Shown here piece by piece: positions 49,882-58,517 of a stretch of 64,000 bases of DNA. Location: positions 53,408 through 117,407 of the forward strand of contig NZ_JALIRS010000009.1 in the NCBI RefSeq assembly GCF_023337795.1, given 5' to 3'. Positions within the stretch are counted from its first letter, which is position 1. Each line of letters opens with the position of its first letter. Source of the DNA: Lysinibacillus sp. BPa_S21 (GTDB lineage: Bacteria > Bacillota > Bacilli > Bacillales_A > Planococcaceae). Both the position numbers and the translations under genes were made by a program. The notes below the pieces were generated by a model. The model was not told where the DNA came from and searched no databases. It was given only the letters and a program-made list of their open reading frames with translations.

Positions 49882-50901
49882 TTACTTTTCTAAAAGCTCT
49901 GCACCCCAAGAATCTTTAATTTCAATTCCTAAATCATCTGCTACTTTTTTATTGATGACTAGTTTTAACTTTTGTGGATATTGAGCTGGAATATCAGCAG
50001 GTTTTGCTTCACCTTTTAAAATCTTCACAGCCATTTGCCCCGCTTCATAACCGATGTCATAATATTCAAAACCATATGCAGCTAAGCCCCCACGTGCAAC
50101 AGAGTCAAGCTCTCCTACAACTAGTGGTAATTTATTGGCATTCGCTACATCAATGACAGACTCTAGAGCCGAAACTACTGTATTATCAGTAATGATATAG
50201 AATGCATCAGCTTTACCGATTAATGATTCCGCAGCTTGTTTTACTTCCGCAGAAGTTGCCGCAGATGCCTCAACTACTGTTAGGCCTTGCTCGCCCATGA
50301 CCTTTTTCACTTCTTTTACTTGTGCTACTGAGTTTTGTTCACCAGCATTGTAAACCATACCTACTTTTTTCGCGCCTAATTCTTTTAAGAATGCCACTGT
50401 TTTCGAAATAGTATCAGGATGTAAATCGATCGTTCCTGTTACATTTTTCCCTGGCTTCTCCATTGAATCTATTAACTGTGCGCCAACAGCATCTGTTACA
50501 GACGTGAAGACAATGGGAATATCACTAGTAGCTGTCGCTGCCGCTTGTGCAGAAGGCGTAGAGTTTGCAAAGATTAAATCTACGTTGGCACTTACTAGAT
50601 TGTTTGCGATCGTCGTGTTAAGGCTGTTATCTCCTTGCGCTATTTGTGGATCGTAGTCAACTTTTAATCCTGAATCTTCAATTGCCTTTTTAAAGCCATC
50701 AGTCGCAGCATTTAAAGATGGATGCTCCACAATTTGAGTAATCCCGATTTTATACGTTTTGTCATCTGCATTGCTCTCACTGGCATTATTCTTTTCTTTC
50801 TCTTTCGAATCCGATGAATTAGAGCCACTGCTACCGCAAGCAGCAAGCATTAAAACTAATCCAAATAACAGGAACGAAAGCTTTTTTAAATTACTTCTCA
50901 T
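49882..50901 (-). CDS. ABC substrate-binding lipoprotein (PF04392, TrpX-like)
   Basis: Lipoprotein of 339 residues. Signal peptide ends in LMLAAC (lipid Cys at ~22), followed by a Ser/Asn/Glu-rich linker to ~47. The binding domain matches the DUF534/PF04392 family: YKIGITQIVEHPSLNAATDG, LIFANSTPSAQAAATAT, PIVFTSVTDAVGAQLI, GMVYNAGEQNSVAQV, and YDIGYEAGQMAVKIL. TrpX of streptococci is the best-known member (tryptophan). Preceded by a good promoter and a leader hairpin at 50933-50963 (CACACTTT/AAAGTGTG). The ligand here is not shown. Confidence 0.87.
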   Translation of the reverse strand: MRSNLKKLSFLLFGLVLMLAACGSSGSNSSDSKEKEKNNASESNADDKTYKIGITQIVEHPSLNAATDGFKKAIEDSGLKVDYDPQIAQGDNSLNTTIANNLVSANVDLIFANSTPSAQAAATATSDIPIVFTSVTDAVGAQLIDSMEKPGKNVTGTIDLHPDTISKTVAFLKELGAKKVGMVYNAGEQNSVAQVKEVKKVMGEQGLTVVEASAATSAEVKQAAESLIGKADAFYIITDNTVVSALESVIDVANANKLPLVVGELDSVARGGLAAYGFEYYDIGYEAGQMAVKILKGEAKPADIPAQYPQKLKLVINKKVADDLGIEIKDSWGAELLEK

Positions 50902-50970
50902 AAATAATCCCCCCGATATTATCTTTGATATTTATCACACTTTATCCAAACAAAGTGTGAACGTATCGCT

Positions 50971-50999
50971 ATATTATCTTTATTATATAGCTTAGTCAA
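50971..50999 (-). promoter_or_regulatory. Promoter of the binding-protein gene
   Basis: Minus-strand -35 TTGACT (50994-50999), 17-bp spacer, -10 TAATAT (50971-50976). A leader stem CACACTTT/AAAGTGTG follows before the start codon. Confidence 0.65.
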
Positions 51000-51193
51000 C
51001 AACATTATGAATGTTCTGACATTTAAATTTAACAAAATATTTTATTTTTTCACTAAATTTGTCGCTTTAAACTACTAAACTACGCTATTTCTATAAACTG
51101 ATTTCTTTTTCTAACATAACAAAAATATTTTCGACAAATTCGCGAAGTTATTTTTCTGACATTTAATTTCTATACCAAATCTATGTAAAACAC

Positions 51194-51229
51194 AAAAAAC
51201 CTGACATTCCCTATAAGAAAAGTCAGGCC
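51194..51229 (-). terminator. Terminator of the ABC exporter-tetR operon
   Basis: CCTGAC and GTCAGG arms, then TTTTTTGTG on the minus strand, 24 bases after the tetR stop. Confidence 0.75.
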
Positions 51230-51252
51230 ATCAAACAGTATTTTTTTCGCTT

Positions 51253-51825
51253 TTACTTCTTCAAAATATCTACTAACCAACTACTTTGGGGTAACGGAAT
51301 ATCAGGGAAGCATACGTACGTTTGAGCAACACCTTGAATGGCTGAATAAAAACAACCTGCAAGTGCTTTAGGATCACCATCTCGTATTACTCCCTTAACT
51401 TGACCCTCTTTTACTAAACGTTCGAAATTCTCAGATGCGGCCAGATCGCTAGCAACTTGTTGAATAGAATCCGGTAAGTTACTTGCAATTAGTGTTTGAG
51501 CAACTAACATAAATAATTTTGCCGATAATGGATAAGTATTAAAAGAATCTAGTATCATCGTAACCATAGCATTTAAATACACTAAAGGTTGTTCTAATTC
51601 CTCTTCAGAAATATGAATATCAGCCATTTTAGCCCGGTTCAAAAGTTCAAGGTATACCTCTTCTTTAGAGCCGAAATAATGAAACATTAATCCTTGGCTA
51701 ATTCCTACTGAATCCCCTATCTCTTTTGTGGTAGTCCCTTGATAACCATTTCTAATAAACAAATCCAAGCCCGCGTTTAGAATTTGCTCTCGTCTAACTT
51801 CCTTCTGTTCGCGGCGTTTATTCAT
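51253..51825 (-). CDS. TetR family regulator of the ABC exporter operon
   Basis: Repressor of 190 residues: N-terminal HTH (TTKEIGDSVGISQGLMFHYFGSKEEVY, ~33-59) and a helical ligand domain. The gene is last in the operon ATPase-permease-tetR and overlaps the permease stop by four bases; its ribosome site GGAGG is within that gene. The operon promoter carries long AT-rich inverted repeats that could be its operator, giving self-controlled export. The inducing compound is unknown. Confidence 0.86.
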   Translation of the reverse strand: MNKRREQKEVRREQILNAGLDLFIRNGYQGTTTKEIGDSVGISQGLMFHYFGSKEEVYLELLNRAKMADIHISEEELEQPLVYLNAMVTMILDSFNTYPLSAKLFMLVAQTLIASNLPDSIQQVASDLAASENFERLVKEGQVKGVIRDGDPKALAGCFYSAIQGVAQTYVCFPDIPLPQSSWLVDILKK

Positions 51826-54017
51826 TTCATCATAACCTCCTGCAACGATACTGCATTCATGCTTTTTCTATAGAGTAACATAATGACCTCGTATGAAACA
51901 GCAAAGATCACAAGAGAAAGAGCTATTGCCTTACTATCTGGTGTCATTGGTATCGCTATGGTAGACGCTTTTGCCAATAAGTCAAATAAAATTTTAGTTA
52001 CAACAATAGCATAGAGGGTTCCAAATATAAATCCGATGTAGGCAATTATTCGAAAGCCTGACAAGACAATACGATTGCATTCTAAATTTGTATAGCCAAA
52101 TGCTTTCATCATCGCTAAGTACTTACGATTAGAGGAAATAATGATTTTCATGACAATACTAATCGTTAAAATACTTAAAGCCAAGCCAATTATGATAAAA
52201 AGAAAGGATAGTGCAAAATACGTACCTTTTTGCTGAGAGCTTGCATATAATACATCCTCAAATTTTGAAACAAACAGATGCCGCTTGCTGTCAAACTCGA
52301 CATTGTCTTTAGTAAATACCCCATTATATTCTTCTTTTTCTAAAAGGCCCGTATGGATGGCAACGTCCATATTGCTGTAAACTACTTCCCCATATACCGA
52401 TTGCTCAATAGCCGTTATAGGTAACTGATAAACAACATTATTTACATAAATTTTTACAGTATCCCCAACCGACAAATCATATTTCTTACGCATCCAATCA
52501 TTCACAACAATGCCTTCCTGCTTGGAAATATCTATAGTCTCCTGCTTCTGTATACTATAGAGCTTAAAGCGAGAAAGACTACTAGATAAAGCCATGAATT
52601 GGCCATTATTTAATACGCCACCATCTGGAAACTCTATTTTACAATCTTCTGAAAAATAAGGTGTTTCAGCGTCTAAGAATTTCATTTCCTTCGCCTCAAT
52701 GAATCGTACGTTACTTTTATATTCAGATCCTTTAAATGTTAATGAGGATACCTTATCAGACATTGCTTGCAAAGAAAAAGCAATCTGTAAATTAGCGCTA
52801 GCCATAAAGCCTGTGAGTAAGGCCAAAAAGACTAATAGAATATTATTTAATACGATGGCTTTAAAGACTGCTTTTTTAAACGGGTTCGTTATCCTTATTC
52901 GCTTAACTAGGAAATTTAATTTTACTGATGTTCCATTACGAATCATTTCTAATGGCGGTTTACGTAAGGAGAATATCGCAATCACAAAAGCCATTACCGA
53001 GAAAAACAGCGCGGGAACTGTTGTAAACAATATGAATTGTACAGGATCAAAATTTTGTGTAACATTTGGCACGAGAAATGTAGCATTCATGCTATTAATG
53101 AACAGAGGACTAACTACATAGGAAACTAAATATCCTACAGCTGCGCCTATTAACACAAAAGGTCCTATTAGGAAATATCTTTTAGCAATTTGTATTCTAG
53201 CGTAACCAAGTGCTTTTAAAACACCCATAGTTGATTTCTTCTCCGTTATACTCTGGATAACGATAGTAATAAGCAACACCAACACAGTTAAACCAAAGAA
53301 ACTTAAAGCACTAATAAGACTGATCTTAAACATTTTTTCTTTTGCGCTTAATGCAGAAAGTATTTGTGGATTATCCTCTTTACTCATCACAGACTTTACC
53401 TGTGAATCCATAAGCATTTCTTCTAGATTAGTTTGTTTCTGTTCCTCAGAAACACTTTCTAAAAAGCGGCCCGCATAACTTGTTTTCTCCTGTTCATCCC
53501 AATTTGAGTAAACTTCTTCACTACATAAAATTAATGCTTGAGTAGTAGGTTTGTAGCCAACACCATTATCAGCTACCAGTGGTGAAATTGCGTCCGGTAA
53601 AGTAAAAATCCCACTAATTGAATATGTTGTATTGCCAATAGTAACTGGATCTCCTAATGCTAATTTATTGTCCTGCGAAAAATTTTTATCTATTGCAATT
53701 TCAGTTGTTTTTTGGGGCGCAACGCCTTCTGAATATAGTGGAATATCAATGTGGCGCGTATTTTGCATAATACGATATACATTTTTTTCATCATAAATGA
53801 CTTTATATGTCATCGGATCATACGAGAAAGAATACTTATTGGAAAGGTCCGTTATTATTCCCTCATCATGTAGAGTAAGCGTAAAGTCTTGCTGATTTTG
53901 ATGTGCAAGTACCTTCTTTATGGAGTCTATGCTTTGAAGATAGAAAACCAGTAACGTACAAATAAATACTGCACAGACAACAACCAGTACTAGGGGATAC
54001 TGTTTTTTAAATTTCAT
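51822..54017 (-). CDS. FtsX-type ABC transporter permease
   Basis: Large permease of 731 residues. One N-terminal helix (~10-30) is followed by an extracytoplasmic domain (~35-225), then three helices of an FtsX domain (~235-370), a further helix and a second outside domain (~400-600), and three final helices with a second FtsX domain (~610-720). This 1+3+1+3 layout fits the BceB/MacB-like exporters for peptides, antibiotics or lipids. Start chosen at the ATG eight bases after GAGGGAG; GTG at 54041 would overlap the ATPase stop. Lies 17 bases after the ATPase gene. Confidence 0.83.
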   Translation of the reverse strand: MKFKKQYPLVLVVVCAVFICTLLVFYLQSIDSIKKVLAHQNQQDFTLTLHDEGIITDLSNKYSFSYDPMTYKVIYDEKNVYRIMQNTRHIDIPLYSEGVAPQKTTEIAIDKNFSQDNKLALGDPVTIGNTTYSISGIFTLPDAISPLVADNGVGYKPTTQALILCSEEVYSNWDEQEKTSYAGRFLESVSEEQKQTNLEEMLMDSQVKSVMSKEDNPQILSALSAKEKMFKISLISALSFFGLTVLVLLITIVIQSITEKKSTMGVLKALGYARIQIAKRYFLIGPFVLIGAAVGYLVSYVVSPLFINSMNATFLVPNVTQNFDPVQFILFTTVPALFFSVMAFVIAIFSLRKPPLEMIRNGTSVKLNFLVKRIRITNPFKKAVFKAIVLNNILLVFLALLTGFMASANLQIAFSLQAMSDKVSSLTFKGSEYKSNVRFIEAKEMKFLDAETPYFSEDCKIEFPDGGVLNNGQFMALSSSLSRFKLYSIQKQETIDISKQEGIVVNDWMRKKYDLSVGDTVKIYVNNVVYQLPITAIEQSVYGEVVYSNMDVAIHTGLLEKEEYNGVFTKDNVEFDSKRHLFVSKFEDVLYASSQQKGTYFALSFLFIIIGLALSILTISIVMKIIISSNRKYLAMMKAFGYTNLECNRIVLSGFRIIAYIGFIFGTLYAIVVTKILFDLLAKASTIAIPMTPDSKAIALSLVIFAVSYEVIMLLYRKSMNAVSLQEVMMK

Positions 54018-54034
54018 TAAATGTACTCCCTCTC

Positions 54035-54727
54035 TCACCATGTAATTTCATTAACATCCCGTGGATGAGCATTGCTAGTTACTTCCACAATTTTTCCGCT
54101 AGTCATTTTGATTACCTTTGTTGCAATTTGAGCAATACTAGCATTGTGCGTTACCATAATAATGGTAAATTTCAATTGTTTTTGAAGTTGCTTCAAAAAA
54201 GTTAAGATTTGTTTGCTCGTTTCTTCGTCTAATGCTCCAGTTGGTTCATCACAAAACAAAAAATCCGGTTTTTTCGCTAATGCACGGGCAATAGACACTC
54301 GTTGTTGTTGTCCCCCCGAAAGTTCATAAGGAAGACGTTTTTCTAATCCACCAAGTCCTAAAGCATCAATTATGTCAGAAATATTTTTGTTCCCTTTTAA
54401 ATCAGCACCCATTTTAATATTAGATTCTACAGTTAAAAACGGGAGTAAATAATAGGCTTGAAAAATGAAAGCCGTTTTGTCACGTCTAAATAGCGTCATT
54501 TCTTTTTGATTTAATCCACAAATCTCATAGTCATCGTAAGTGACACTTCCTGAATCCGGTTGCTCTAAACCAGAAATTACATTAAGCAGTGTAGATTTAC
54601 CGGATCCAGAAGGACCTAGAATGACAACGAATTCCTCATCATCAATCGACAATGAAACAGCATTTAATGCATAAAGCAATTCACGACCATTTTGATAACT
54701 TTTAACCAAATTCTCTATTCTTAACAT
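54035..54727 (-). CDS. ABC transporter ATPase (MacB/LolD-type)
   Basis: ATPase of 230 residues of the MacB/LolD/BceA type. Walker [13 protein letters not shown] near 37-48, signature [15 protein letters not shown] near 138, Walker [13 protein letters not shown] near 160, switch MVTHN near 195. First gene of the exporter operon, directly behind the palindromic promoter. Ribosome site GGAGG before ATG. It energises the FtsX-type permease that follows; no two-component genes are nearby, so control is through the TetR protein. Confidence 0.9.
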   Translation of the reverse strand: MLRIENLVKSYQNGRELLYALNAVSLSIDDEEFVVILGPSGSGKSTLLNVISGLEQPDSGSVTYDDYEICGLNQKEMTLFRRDKTAFIFQAYYLLPFLTVESNIKMGADLKGNKNISDIIDALGLGGLEKRLPYELSGGQQQRVSIARALAKKPDFLFCDEPTGALDEETSKQILTFLKQLQKQLKFTIIMVTHNASIAQIATKVIKMTSGKIVEVTSNAHPRDVNEITW

Positions 54728-54750
54728 GTTAGACCTCCAAACGATTTTTA

Positions 54751-54803
54751 TTAATTAATTAATCAATTAACAAAACAATATTATTGATTAATTAATTTGT
54801 CAA
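54751..54803 (-). promoter_or_regulatory. Exporter-operon promoter with AT-rich inverted repeat
   Basis: Minus-strand -35 TTGACA (54798-54803) and -10 TATTGT (54775-54780), 17-bp spacer. AATTAATTAATCAAT and ATTGATTAATTAATT form 15-bp inverted arms, one inside the spacer and one just downstream of the -10: probable TetR operator. Confidence 0.6.
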
Positions 54804-55027
54804 TAATAAAAAAGCCTATTTATGATAATTATTTTACGCTCTTCTACGCAATCATTTTTGCAAAACAATCCATTTTCGAAACATTTTCAACGCATAGTAA
54901 AAAGCCACACCTAGTCAGATGTGACTTAACTTTTCAACACATAATAGTCCTTTCTAGTCTCCTTTTTTACATGTCATGCATATGATGCAAATGAGACAAA
55001 GTGCTGTTCTCAAAAAGGAGGAATACT

Positions 55028-55282
55028 ATGAATAATGATGAAATCAATGTAAATCAGCCTTCTTATTCACAAGAGAATCAAAGTGCAAGTTTAGGAAATA
55101 TTGACACAATCATTTCTGATCTATGTGACAGTCTATTTGCATTTGCTCTTGATTTTGCCTTAAATGCCTTAGAATATACAAAAGAATTAGATGGAGAATT
55201 AGAATATACAGATGAATTCAAGAAACAACTAGACGATATTATTATTGAAATAGAGGAAATTAAAAATATTTTAGAGGAGTAA
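55028..55282 (+). CDS. Acidic 84-residue protein, unknown
   Basis: Small, strongly acidic protein. A polar Asn/Gln/Ser-rich N-terminus (~1-25), a helix with repeated Phe/Ala (SLFAFALDFALNALEYTKEL, ~40-58) and a Glu/Ile-rich helix (IIIEIEEIKNILEE) at the end. AAAAGGAGG is seven bases before the ATG; the frame extends nine codons upstream without support. It is 80 bases ahead of a DUF1259-type gene on the same strand and may be co-transcribed. No family recognised. Confidence 0.65.
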   Translation: MNNDEINVNQPSYSQENQSASLGNIDTIISDLCDSLFAFALDFALNALEYTKELDGELEYTDEFKKQLDDIIIEIEEIKNILEE

Positions 55283-55362
55283 CCTGTTCTATTAAAATCG
55301 TGATATTTTGACCTACTACTTCCACTCCAAGACTCCTCCTTAAAAAAAGTAGGGGTGTCTAA

Positions 55363-55758
55363 ATGCAAAGCTTTCAAGATATGTGTACAAAATTTGCACA
55401 GATTGTAAACGGAAAAGCTTCTATGGAACATGGCGTATGCTCAGTAAAACTGAATCGCAACCTTAATGTGAAGATTCAAGGTCGCCCAAGTCGTAGTGCA
55501 CTTCATGCTGGGATTACATTCGAATCGCTTGATATATATGGGAATGCACTTAACTTAGGTGAAGTTGTAGTACTCCAAGAGGAATTACCTCCATTTGTTA
55601 AGGTACTTGCTGAAAATAATTTGATTATAAGTGCTGTTCATAATCACTGGATATATTCGGACCCCGTTATTTTATACGTTCATTTTCAATCAATAGAACC
55701 CCCACTAATCTTTGCCCAAAAGTTTGCTCAAGCTTTTCGTGTTTTAAAAAACTACTAA
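55363..55758 (+). CDS. DUF1259 (LppY/LpqO-like) protein
   Basis: Cytosolic-looking 131-residue protein matching one DUF1259 domain, usually found in pairs in the longer LppY/LpqO proteins. Family residues are visible: VKLNRNLNVKIQGRP, SALHAGITFESL, SAVHNHWIYSDPVILYVHFQS with the HNHW and HF histidines, and a final helix (FAQKFAQAFRVL). The histidines suggest a metal site. No signal peptide here, unlike the mycobacterial lipoproteins. ATG five bases after TAGGGGTG. Function unknown. Confidence 0.75.
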   Translation: MQSFQDMCTKFAQIVNGKASMEHGVCSVKLNRNLNVKIQGRPSRSALHAGITFESLDIYGNALNLGEVVVLQEELPPFVKVLAENNLIISAVHNHWIYSDPVILYVHFQSIEPPLIFAQKFAQAFRVLKNY

Positions 55759-55770
55759 AACGGTCACTTT

Positions 55771-55800
55771 AAAAGAACTGCTTAGAACAGTTCTTTTTTG
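55771..55800 (+). terminator. Terminator after the DUF1259 gene
   Basis: AAAAGAACTG, loop, CAGTTCTTTTTT. Confidence 0.85.
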
Positions 55801-55832
55801 ATATGGCTGAACTCTCCTTTAGTGGTTGCTTC

Positions 55833-56000
55833 TCATCTATAGTCCAATTTCATTCCATCTGTAAAGAAACAAGTGTACAAGCCCCTTGTCATGGATTCAA
55901 AATTCAAATCCTGTTCATACACACCTGTCTTATTAATGAGCAATGACAAAAGCAAAATATTACCTTTAGCACTATGAATTTCTGCGTTTTTTTTACTCAT
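55833..56000 (-). CDS. Possible 55-residue ORF or C-terminal relic
   Basis: Minus-strand ORF MSKKNAEIHSAKGNILLLSL, LINKTGVYEQDLNFESMTRG, LYTCFFTDGMKLDYR then stop. Composition looks protein-like (amphipathic pieces, aromatic end), but there is no ribosome site before the ATG and no family match I recognise. It may be what remains of a longer gene. The region 55801-56046 otherwise holds only the queT leader. Confidence 0.3.
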   Translation of the reverse strand: MSKKNAEIHSAKGNILLLSLLINKTGVYEQDLNFESMTRGLYTCFFTDGMKLDYR

Positions 56001-56046
56001 CGCTATTTACAAGTAAGCATGAACATTGATATGATTGCTTTTGCTT

Positions 56047-56086
56047 CACGTGGTTCGTAACCATCCCACGTAAAAAAACTAAGGAG
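56047..56086 (+). promoter_or_regulatory. PreQ1-I riboswitch
   Basis: Stem CGTGG/CCACG with loop TTCGTAACCATC, then the A-rich tail GTAAAAAAACTAAGGAG, which includes the ribosome site. This is the small preQ1-I layout, where ligand binding hides AAGGAG and stops translation. It precedes queT, a queuosine-precursor transporter. Confidence 0.85.
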
Positions 56087-56094
56087 AAATGAAT

Positions 56095-56577
56095 ATGAAA
56101 ATAAAATTTTTAGCAACGAGCGGCATTATTGCAGCACTCTACATTGCTGTTACATTATTAGTCGGATCATTTGGCTTTACAGAGGTACAATTCCGTCTAT
56201 CTGAAATGTTTAACCATTTAGTTGCCTTCAATCCCCGTTTTGCCGTCGGAATTATTATTGGTGTATTTATCTCCAATATATTTTCACCACTCGGCATGTA
56301 CGATTTAGTCTTCGGTGTGGGCCATTCGATGATTACCCTTGGGTTGTTCATTCTTATTTGTAAGATTGTCAAAAATATTTGGACACGTTTAGTCATCAAT
56401 ACATTTTTATTTACATGCACAATGTTTATCATTGCTTTTGAATTGAACTTAGCATTAGAATTACCATTCTTCTGGACATGGTTAACTGTTGCTGCAGGTG
56501 AATTTGTTGTCTTAGCAGTAGGTGCGCCGATTATGTATGCACTGAATAAACGCTTAAACTTCAAAAACTTGATTTAA
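56095..56577 (+). CDS. queT: QueT queuosine precursor transporter (ECF S component)
   Basis: Membrane protein of 160 residues with five to six hydrophobic helices; QueT family substrate-binding S component of an energy-coupling-factor importer for queuine/preQ1. Conserved opening is KFLATSGIIAALYIAVTLL, then FTEVQFRLSEMFNHLVAFNP and FSPLGMYDLVFGVGHSMITL. The shared ECF ATPases and T component are elsewhere. Of two ATG choices, 56089 is only two bases from AAGGAG and 56095 is eight away, so the second is preferred. The preQ1 riboswitch directly upstream confirms the ligand. Confidence 0.93.
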   Translation: MKIKFLATSGIIAALYIAVTLLVGSFGFTEVQFRLSEMFNHLVAFNPRFAVGIIIGVFISNIFSPLGMYDLVFGVGHSMITLGLFILICKIVKNIWTRLVINTFLFTCTMFIIAFELNLALELPFFWTWLTVAAGEFVVLAVGAPIMYALNKRLNFKNLI

Positions 56578-56661
56578 CTGACGGATCTTATCGAGCCGTA
56601 TTTAATAAAAAGAGGACGGTTTCATCGAGGGCACTGAAAATGTCCCTATCTTCTCACATTA

Positions 56662-56703
56662 CGAGGTATTCAACGATTAAATCGTCGAATACCTCGCTTT
56701 TTT
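56662..56703. terminator. Terminator-like hairpin after queT
   Basis: CGAGGTATTC and GAATACCTCG arms with nested ACGA/TCGT, then CTTTTTT. Confidence 0.7.
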
Positions 56704-56725
56704 CATTTGGTGCTTTGACTCTATT

Positions 56726-56784
56726 GTTGTTTTCCGAAGCATTCCGCTCGCTTTCCGCGGGCGAGCGATGCTTCGGAAAACAAC
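56726..56784. repeat. 59-bp palindromic repeat
   Basis: GTTGTTTTCCGAAGCAT and ATGCTTCGGAAAACAAC are perfect 17-bp arms; inside are GCTCGC/GCGAGC and CCGCGG. The CGCTTTCCGCGGGCG core is common between genes in Bacillales, so this is probably a dispersed palindrome. Confidence 0.75.
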
Positions 56785-57059
56785 GCAATGTATCATTCTA
56801 TTATTTTAGTCACGCTTTCTTTTACCCCGATGATTTTAAGATTTCTCCTTTCTTTTAATACATTCATTATAGTTTCTAACGTAACCGTATAAAGAATTAA
56901 AGAACTTTATCAGTTAATAATTAATGCATTATATCCTTCATAACATAGCTTGCCCGTTAATTTTTCTCAGCGGACTCGCACAATTATGCAGGGGAATAAT
57001 TTGCACAGCACGCCTTGACACTATTCTGAAAATACTTTACAATTCATTTCAACAAATGC

Positions 57060-57282
57060 TAGGAAAAAGAATAGTAGCAAGAGGTCGTACTTAAAGAGAG
57101 CTGATGGTTGGTGCAAATCAGTAGTACAAACTTGTGAATGGACTTTGGAGCAGCCTCATCAAATGTGAGGACGAAATTACTCCCCGTTACCGGAGTACGA
57201 AAGCGCGCATTTTTGCGAATGAAGGTGGCACCACGGTTACTCGTCCTTTTTATAGAAGGATTGTAGTGACTTTTTTTATTGG
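57060..57282 (+). promoter_or_regulatory. Tryptophan T-box leader
   Basis: T-box elements in order: AGAGAGCTGATGGTTGGTG (stem I), specifier loop GAATGGACTTTGGAG with TGG (Trp codon, 57139-57141), a middle stem, the T-box AAGGTGGCACCACGG (57223-57237), and a terminator stem TCCTTTTTATAGAAGGA extended to GTGACTTTTTTT (to 57277). Uncharged tRNA-Trp would favour the antiterminator and switch on trpB. Confidence 0.92.
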
Positions 57283-57310
57283 GAAAATTAGAAAGAGGAG
57301 TCGAGAGTAG

Positions 57311-58474
57311 ATGAGTAAAGTAGCAGAGAAAAAAGGATATTTCGGTGAATTTGGAGGTAGCTTTGTTCCTGATGAGCTTCAAAATGTATTAACTATTTTA
57401 GATGAAAACTTCCAAAAGTATAAAGACGATGAAGACTTTAATAAAGAGCTAGATTATTATTTCCGTGAATATGTTGGGCGCAAATCTCCACTTTATTTTG
57501 CTGAAAATTTAACAAAACAATTAGGTGGCGCAAAAATTTATTTAAAGCGTGAAGATCTTAACCATACAGGTTCACATAAAATTAACAACGTTCTTGGGCA
57601 GATTTTGTTGGCAAAGCGCATGGGTGCTAATCGTGTGATCGCCGAAACAGGTGCGGGACAGCATGGTGTAGCAACAGCAACTGCCTGTGCAATGTTCGGG
57701 ATAGATTGCACCATTTATATGGGATTAGAGGATACAAAACGTCAAGCACTAAACGTCTTCCGTATGGAGCTTCTTGGTGCCAAGGTAGTAGCTGTTGATA
57801 AAGGTCAAGGACGACTAAAAGATGCAGTGGATGAAGCATTTGCTGATTTAGTTGAAAACTATGAAACGACTTTCTATTTACTAGGTTCCGCTGTTGGGCC
57901 TCATCCATTCCCTTCAATGGTCAAACATTTTCAATCGGTCATTAGCCGTGAAAGTCGCGAACAAATTTTAGAAAAAGAAGGCAAGCTACCAGCAGCAGTA
58001 CTCGCTTGTGTTGGCGGTGGTAGTAATGCGATTGGTGCGTTTGCAGAATATATTGCAGATGAAAATGTTCGCCTCATCGGTATTGAACCTGATAAAGCTG
58101 CCACATTAAATAAAGGCACACCGGGTGAATTACACGGCTTCAAATGTTTAGTACTGCAAGATGCAGAGGGCAATCCACTACCTACCTATTCGATTGCCGC
58201 TGGACTAGATTATCCTGGAGCTGGCCCAGAGCATAGCTATTTAAAAACAATTGGTCGTGGAGAATATGTAACCGTGACGAATGAAGAGGTGCTCGAAGCA
58301 TTCCAAGTGCTGTCAAAAGTTGAAGGGATCATTCCTGCACTTGAAAGCTCCCACGCAGTTGCCCATGCCCTTAAGCTTGCACCAACATTATCTTCGGAAG
58401 AAAGCATTATTATCAATATTTCTGGCCGCGGAGACAAAGACGTGGAACAAGTATTCCAAATGTTAAGTAGATAA
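57311..58474 (+). CDS. trpB: Tryptophan synthase beta chain, single gene
   Basis: Joins indole and serine to give tryptophan. 387 residues with the TrpB landmarks: [13 protein letters not shown] near 11, [15 protein letters not shown] with the PLP lysine (~87), [14 protein letters not shown] near 110, [10 protein letters not shown] near 230, and a terminal SGRGDKD. Not the TrpB2 type by length and sequence. It stands alone, with no trpA or other trp genes next to it, and has its own Trp T-box and terminator. It could be the only trpB moved from the operon, or a second copy that salvages indole; the rest of the genome would tell. Confidence 0.95.
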   Translation: MSKVAEKKGYFGEFGGSFVPDELQNVLTILDENFQKYKDDEDFNKELDYYFREYVGRKSPLYFAENLTKQLGGAKIYLKREDLNHTGSHKINNVLGQILLAKRMGANRVIAETGAGQHGVATATACAMFGIDCTIYMGLEDTKRQALNVFRMELLGAKVVAVDKGQGRLKDAVDEAFADLVENYETTFYLLGSAVGPHPFPSMVKHFQSVISRESREQILEKEGKLPAAVLACVGGGSNAIGAFAEYIADENVRLIGIEPDKAATLNKGTPGELHGFKCLVLQDAEGNPLPTYSIAAGLDYPGAGPEHSYLKTIGRGEYVTVTNEEVLEAFQVLSKVEGIIPALESSHAVAHALKLAPTLSSEESIIINISGRGDKDVEQVFQMLSR

Positions 58475-58480
58475 AAAATG

Positions 58481-58515
58481 AAAGAGCGACTTCCTTTTGT
58501 GGAAATCGCTCTTTT
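58481..58515. terminator. trpB terminator (bidirectional)
   Basis: AAAGAGCGA, loop, TCGCTCTTTT between trpB and the convergent acyl-CoA ligase gene. Confidence 0.83.
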
Positions 58516-58517
58516 AA

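Noticed and set aside
50902-51193. T-box or riboswitch before the TrpX-like binding protein
   Set aside because: Only an ordinary promoter and a short CACACTTT/AAAGTGTG stem are visible.
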